From: Sphingomonadaceae bacterium
GTDB taxonomy: Bacteria; Pseudomonadota; Alphaproteobacteria; Sphingomonadales; Sphingomonadaceae
DNA: 15,772 bases
Assembly: GCA_016462305.1 (NCBI GenBank)
Contig: JAEMTM010000018.1
Span: 1-15,772 of the forward strand
Direction: 5' to 3'
Below the pieces are notes generated by a model, which saw only the letters and a program-made list of their open reading frames with translations, was not told the DNA's origin and did not search any database. This document shows, in pieces, positions 13,872 through 15,772 of the stretch. Each line of letters starts with the position of its first letter. Position 1 is the stretch's first letter. The translations under genes and the position numbers were made by a program.

Positions 13872-14022
13872 GTCTGCGCCATAGCGCGGCGCGCATTCAA
13901 GGGCGATACAGGGTTTGAAGAAAGACGGGGGGGTGAATCCCAAGATATATTTTTCCCGAACCAATGGCGATAACTGGCATCACCCGTTTGCTTCGCGCTG
14001 CGAAACCGCTAAATGCGCGATC

Positions 14023-14481
14023 ATGACTGACATACCAAAGCCCAAATTTCTCGGTGCGCAAAGCGCGCTGCCCCAAACGCCGGAAGAGGCGCAACTGGAT
14101 TATGTTCCCAATCCGCGGCCTGGCACGCTGTATCTTGCGCGCTTTGCGGTGCCTGAATTTACCTCGCTTTGCCCGGTTACGGCGCAGCCTGATTTCGCGC
14201 ATTTGGTCATTGATTATGCGCCCGATGCCACAATCGTCGAATCCAAATCATTGAAGCTGTTTTTGGGGTCATTCCGCAATCACGCCGCCTTTCATGAAGA
14301 CTGCACCGTTGGCATCGGCCAGCGTCTTTTTTCGGAGATGAAACCCCATTGGCTGCGAATCGGCGGCTATTGGTATCCGCGCGGCGGCATACCGATTGAT
14401 GTGTTCTGGCAATCAGGCGAACCACCCAAGGGTCTGTGGTTGCCCGACCAAAATGTTCAGCCCTATCGCGGTCGCGGCTAA
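14023..14481 (+). CDS. queF: NADPH-dependent 7-cyano-7-deazaguanine reductase (preQ1 synthase)
   Basis: QueF reduces the nitrile of preQ0 to the aminomethyl of preQ1, the last free-base step of queuosine synthesis for tRNA modification. It is the short, single-domain (YkvM) type: 152 residues from the ATG at 14023. The nucleophile is Cys50 in [11 protein letters not shown], followed seven residues later by Asp57. [20 protein letters not shown] (73-92) is the family motif, with His91-Glu92 matching the conserved His-Glu pair at the same distance from the cysteine as in Bacillus QueF. The start follows family alignment ([11 protein letters not shown]). An upstream in-frame ATG at 13915 would add 36 unlikely residues. 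No strong ribosome binding site is visible. It diverges from the photolyase gene across 151 bases. I saw no preQ1 riboswitch there. Confidence 0.96.
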   Translation: MTDIPKPKFLGAQSALPQTPEEAQLDYVPNPRPGTLYLARFAVPEFTSLCPVTAQPDFAHLVIDYAPDATIVESKSLKLFLGSFRNHAAFHEDCTVGIGQRLFSEMKPHWLRIGGYWYPRGGIPIDVFWQSGEPPKGLWLPDQNVQPYRGRG

Positions 14482-14542
14482 GCAATTTACGGCTCGCTTA
14501 ATATCCGCGCCTCAAAGTTTTGCCGCGCAAACCCGGGGCCGT

Positions 14543-14566
14543 GGCGGCGAGGTCAACCCTGCCGCC
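14543..14566 (+). terminator. GC-rich hairpin after queF, possible terminator
   Basis: GGCGGC at 14543-14548 pairs with GCCGCC at 14561-14566 around a 12-base loop whose ends can partly pair (AGG with CCT). It lies 61 bases downstream of the queF stop and upstream of the beta-lactamase-like gene. Only a broken T-rich tract (CTACTTTCTC) follows, so it is at best a weak intrinsic terminator. Confidence 0.25.
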
Positions 14567-14660
14567 GCTACTTTCTCATCTCGTCGATGCTCAAGAATCG
14601 TTCGTCGCAAAAAATGCGAGGGGGCTGTTATCCCATGAGGGGTTGTTCTATCCTGCCGTG

Positions 14661-15772
14661 ATGGTCCAAATAGCAACAGCTTGGGAAATATGCGTCCAAG
14701 ACGCACGTCGCAAAGGCATAATCTCATTGGCTATGCTGTCCGTGCTGTCGGCATGTGTTGCTGCAGAGCGCGCACCATCACGCACACAGCCAGCGCCCGC
14801 CGTGAATCGGCCACTGCCTATGCAAAAGCCACCGACGCCCGCAGCTCAAGTTGGTCCAGCGGTTGTCCGCGCACCTTTAGGACTTGAAACTCTGCTGAAC
14901 GACCAATGGCGTATTTTCCCGGGTCACATTGGCGTAGCAATTATGCGTATCGATGGTGGCGAATGGATAACAGGCAAACGCGTTGACGCGCTATTTCCGC
15001 AGCAAAGCGTATCCAAAACATGGGTTGCGCTGACGATTTTGGACTTGGTCGACCAAAATAAGGTCCGGCTGGACCAAAAAGTACGTATTACGCGTGATGA
15101 CCTTGCGGTCTTTCATCAGCCCATTCGCGATCGCGTTATCGCCAATGGCGAGATCGAAGTAACGGTGCTCTCGTTGCTCGAACAAGCGATCATCGGCAGC
15201 GACAACACCGCCAATGATTCGCTGCTGCGTACAGCGGGTGGTCCGCAGGCTGTGCAGAATTTCCTGCTGCGCAAAAAACTGGGCGCCATCCGCTTTGGCC
15301 CGGGTGAGCGTTTGATGCAAAGCGCGATAGCCGGGCTGGAGTGGCGTCAAGAATATGCCATTGGACGGCGCTTTTACGCTGCGCGTGCAGAGGTTCCACT
15401 GGCGACGCGCAAAGCAGCGTTAGATCGCTATCTTGCCGATCCCGTCGACGGTGCAAGTCCTGAGGCGATAGTCCGTGCGCTTGCGAAATTGGCGAAAGGC
15501 GAGCTGCTCTCTCCTGCATCGACGCGCCTTATTTTGGGGATAATGTCCCGTACATCAAGCGGTCCAAACCGGTTGAGGGCTGGTGTGCCGGCGGATTGGC
15601 GTTTTGTGCACAAGACGGGGACGGGGCAAATTCTGCCGCCGGTTTCAACAGGCTATAATGATATCGGCATAATGACGGCGCCTGACGGCACGCGTTATGC
15701 CGTGGCCGTTATGATGGGCAGTACGACCGCGCCTATTCCGCAACGCATGTCATTCATGCAGTTCGTGTCGCG
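14661..15772 (+). CDS. class A beta-lactamase-like serine hydrolase, lipoprotein, 3'-truncated by the window
   Basis: The frame runs from ATG 14661 to the right edge (370 codons, no stop), so the end is missing. Residues 15-32 (basic ARRK, a hydrophobic stretch, then LSAC) form a lipoprotein signal with Cys32 as the lipidation site. A Pro/Ala-rich linker follows to about residue 72. The catalytic domain has Ser116-x-x-Lys119 (SVSK), Ser180-Asp-Asn (SDN), Lys318-Thr-Gly (KTG), and Glu216 in FGPGERLMQ at the same distance from SDN as Glu166 in TEM. The position of Asn170 is Gln, and about 34 extra residues lie between Glu216 and KTG. It probably hydrolyses beta-lactams in the periplasm but could be another serine hydrolase. 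The start is uncertain: no good ribosome binding site is seen, and the 12 residues before the signal may be untranslated. Confidence 0.85.
   Translation, partial: MVQIATAWEICVQDARRKGIISLAMLSVLSACVAAERAPSRTQPAPAVNRPLPMQKPPTPAAQVGPAVVRAPLGLETLLNDQWRIFPGHIGVAIMRIDGGEWITGKRVDALFPQQSVSKTWVALTILDLVDQNKVRLDQKVRITRDDLAVFHQPIRDRVIANGEIEVTVLSLLEQAIIGSDNTANDSLLRTAGGPQAVQNFLLRKKLGAIRFGPGERLMQSAIAGLEWRQEYAIGRRFYAARAEVPLATRKAALDRYLADPVDGASPEAIVRALAKLAKGELLSPASTRLILGIMSRTSSGPNRLRAGVPADWRFVHKTGTGQILPPVSTGYNDIGIMTAPDGTRYAVAVMMGSTTAPIPQRMSFMQFVS

Noticed and set aside
13915..14022. N-terminal extension of queF by 36 residues
   Set aside because: The family start is at [11 protein letters not shown]; the extra residues do not fit QueF and lie in the divergent promoter region.
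13872..14022. Possible preQ1 riboswitch upstream of queF
   Set aside because: I saw no preQ1-I type hairpin with an A-rich tail pairing back, only a small hairpin around a G-run and a TTCG/CGAA dyad.
1..15772. CRISPR array, toxin-antitoxin pair, restriction or other defence genes
   Set aside because: No regularly spaced repeats were seen, and no reading frame carries motifs of these systems.

Overview
The window looks like chromosomal DNA of an alphaproteobacterium, most likely a sphingomonad (Sphingomonadales). The reasons are the moderately high GC of the core, the Caulobacter/Sphingomonas-like hom, glpX and recJ proteins, a tRNA-Glu with an encoded CCA end, a small secreted protein of a type I associate with sphingomonads, and a lipoprotein class A beta-lactamase-like enzyme. 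This placement comes from protein resemblance read by eye, not from a search.

Region 1 (1-2690) is the end of an integrated element. It carries the tail of an unrecognised membrane-associated protein (to 460), about 370 bases without a convincing gene but with one clean hairpin, and a 590-residue tyrosine recombinase (829-2601, minus). The recombinase has a near-consensus promoter and abuts the 3' end of tRNA-Glu(TTC) (2691-2765, minus), the presumed integration site. DNA left of the tRNA is visibly poorer in GC than DNA to its right. The other attachment site is not in the window.

Region 2 (2691-9034) is core genome. Read on the minus strand the order is hom (homoserine dehydrogenase), glpX (fructose-1,6-bisphosphatase II), recJ (ssDNA exonuclease), tRNA-Glu. 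As far as I recall, hom-glpX-recJ is a common alphaproteobacterial order. Here each junction holds one plus-strand gene, a secreted small protein and a flavodoxin-like protein, whose stop codon lies 0 or 3 bases from the stop of the flanking minus gene. A 3-hydroxybutyryl-CoA dehydrogenase gene diverges from hom.

Region 3 (9001-10227) is a minus-strand two-gene efflux unit. A MerR/TipA-like regulator is followed one base later by an EmrE-type small multidrug transporter. A MerR-style promoter with a 19-bp spacer and a dyad lies at the regulator's start. The transporter's tail is read antisense through the last codons of the dehydrogenase gene.

Region 4 (10263-13871) is a minus-strand run: an FeS-type bacterial cryptochrome/(6-4) photolyase, 3-mercaptopyruvate sulfurtransferase (sseA), and a MetC-like PLP enzyme translationally coupled to sseA through a TTG start that overlaps the sseA stop. 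Region 5 (14023-15772, plus) holds queF for queuosine synthesis and a 3'-truncated class A beta-lactamase-like lipoprotein with an enlarged segment after the Glu166 position.

I found no CRISPR array, no complete insertion sequence and no clearly new defence system. The points most worth checking are the beta-lactamase variant, the gene order interleaved on opposite strands, the possible leaderless MerR operator-promoter, and the tRNA-Glu island.
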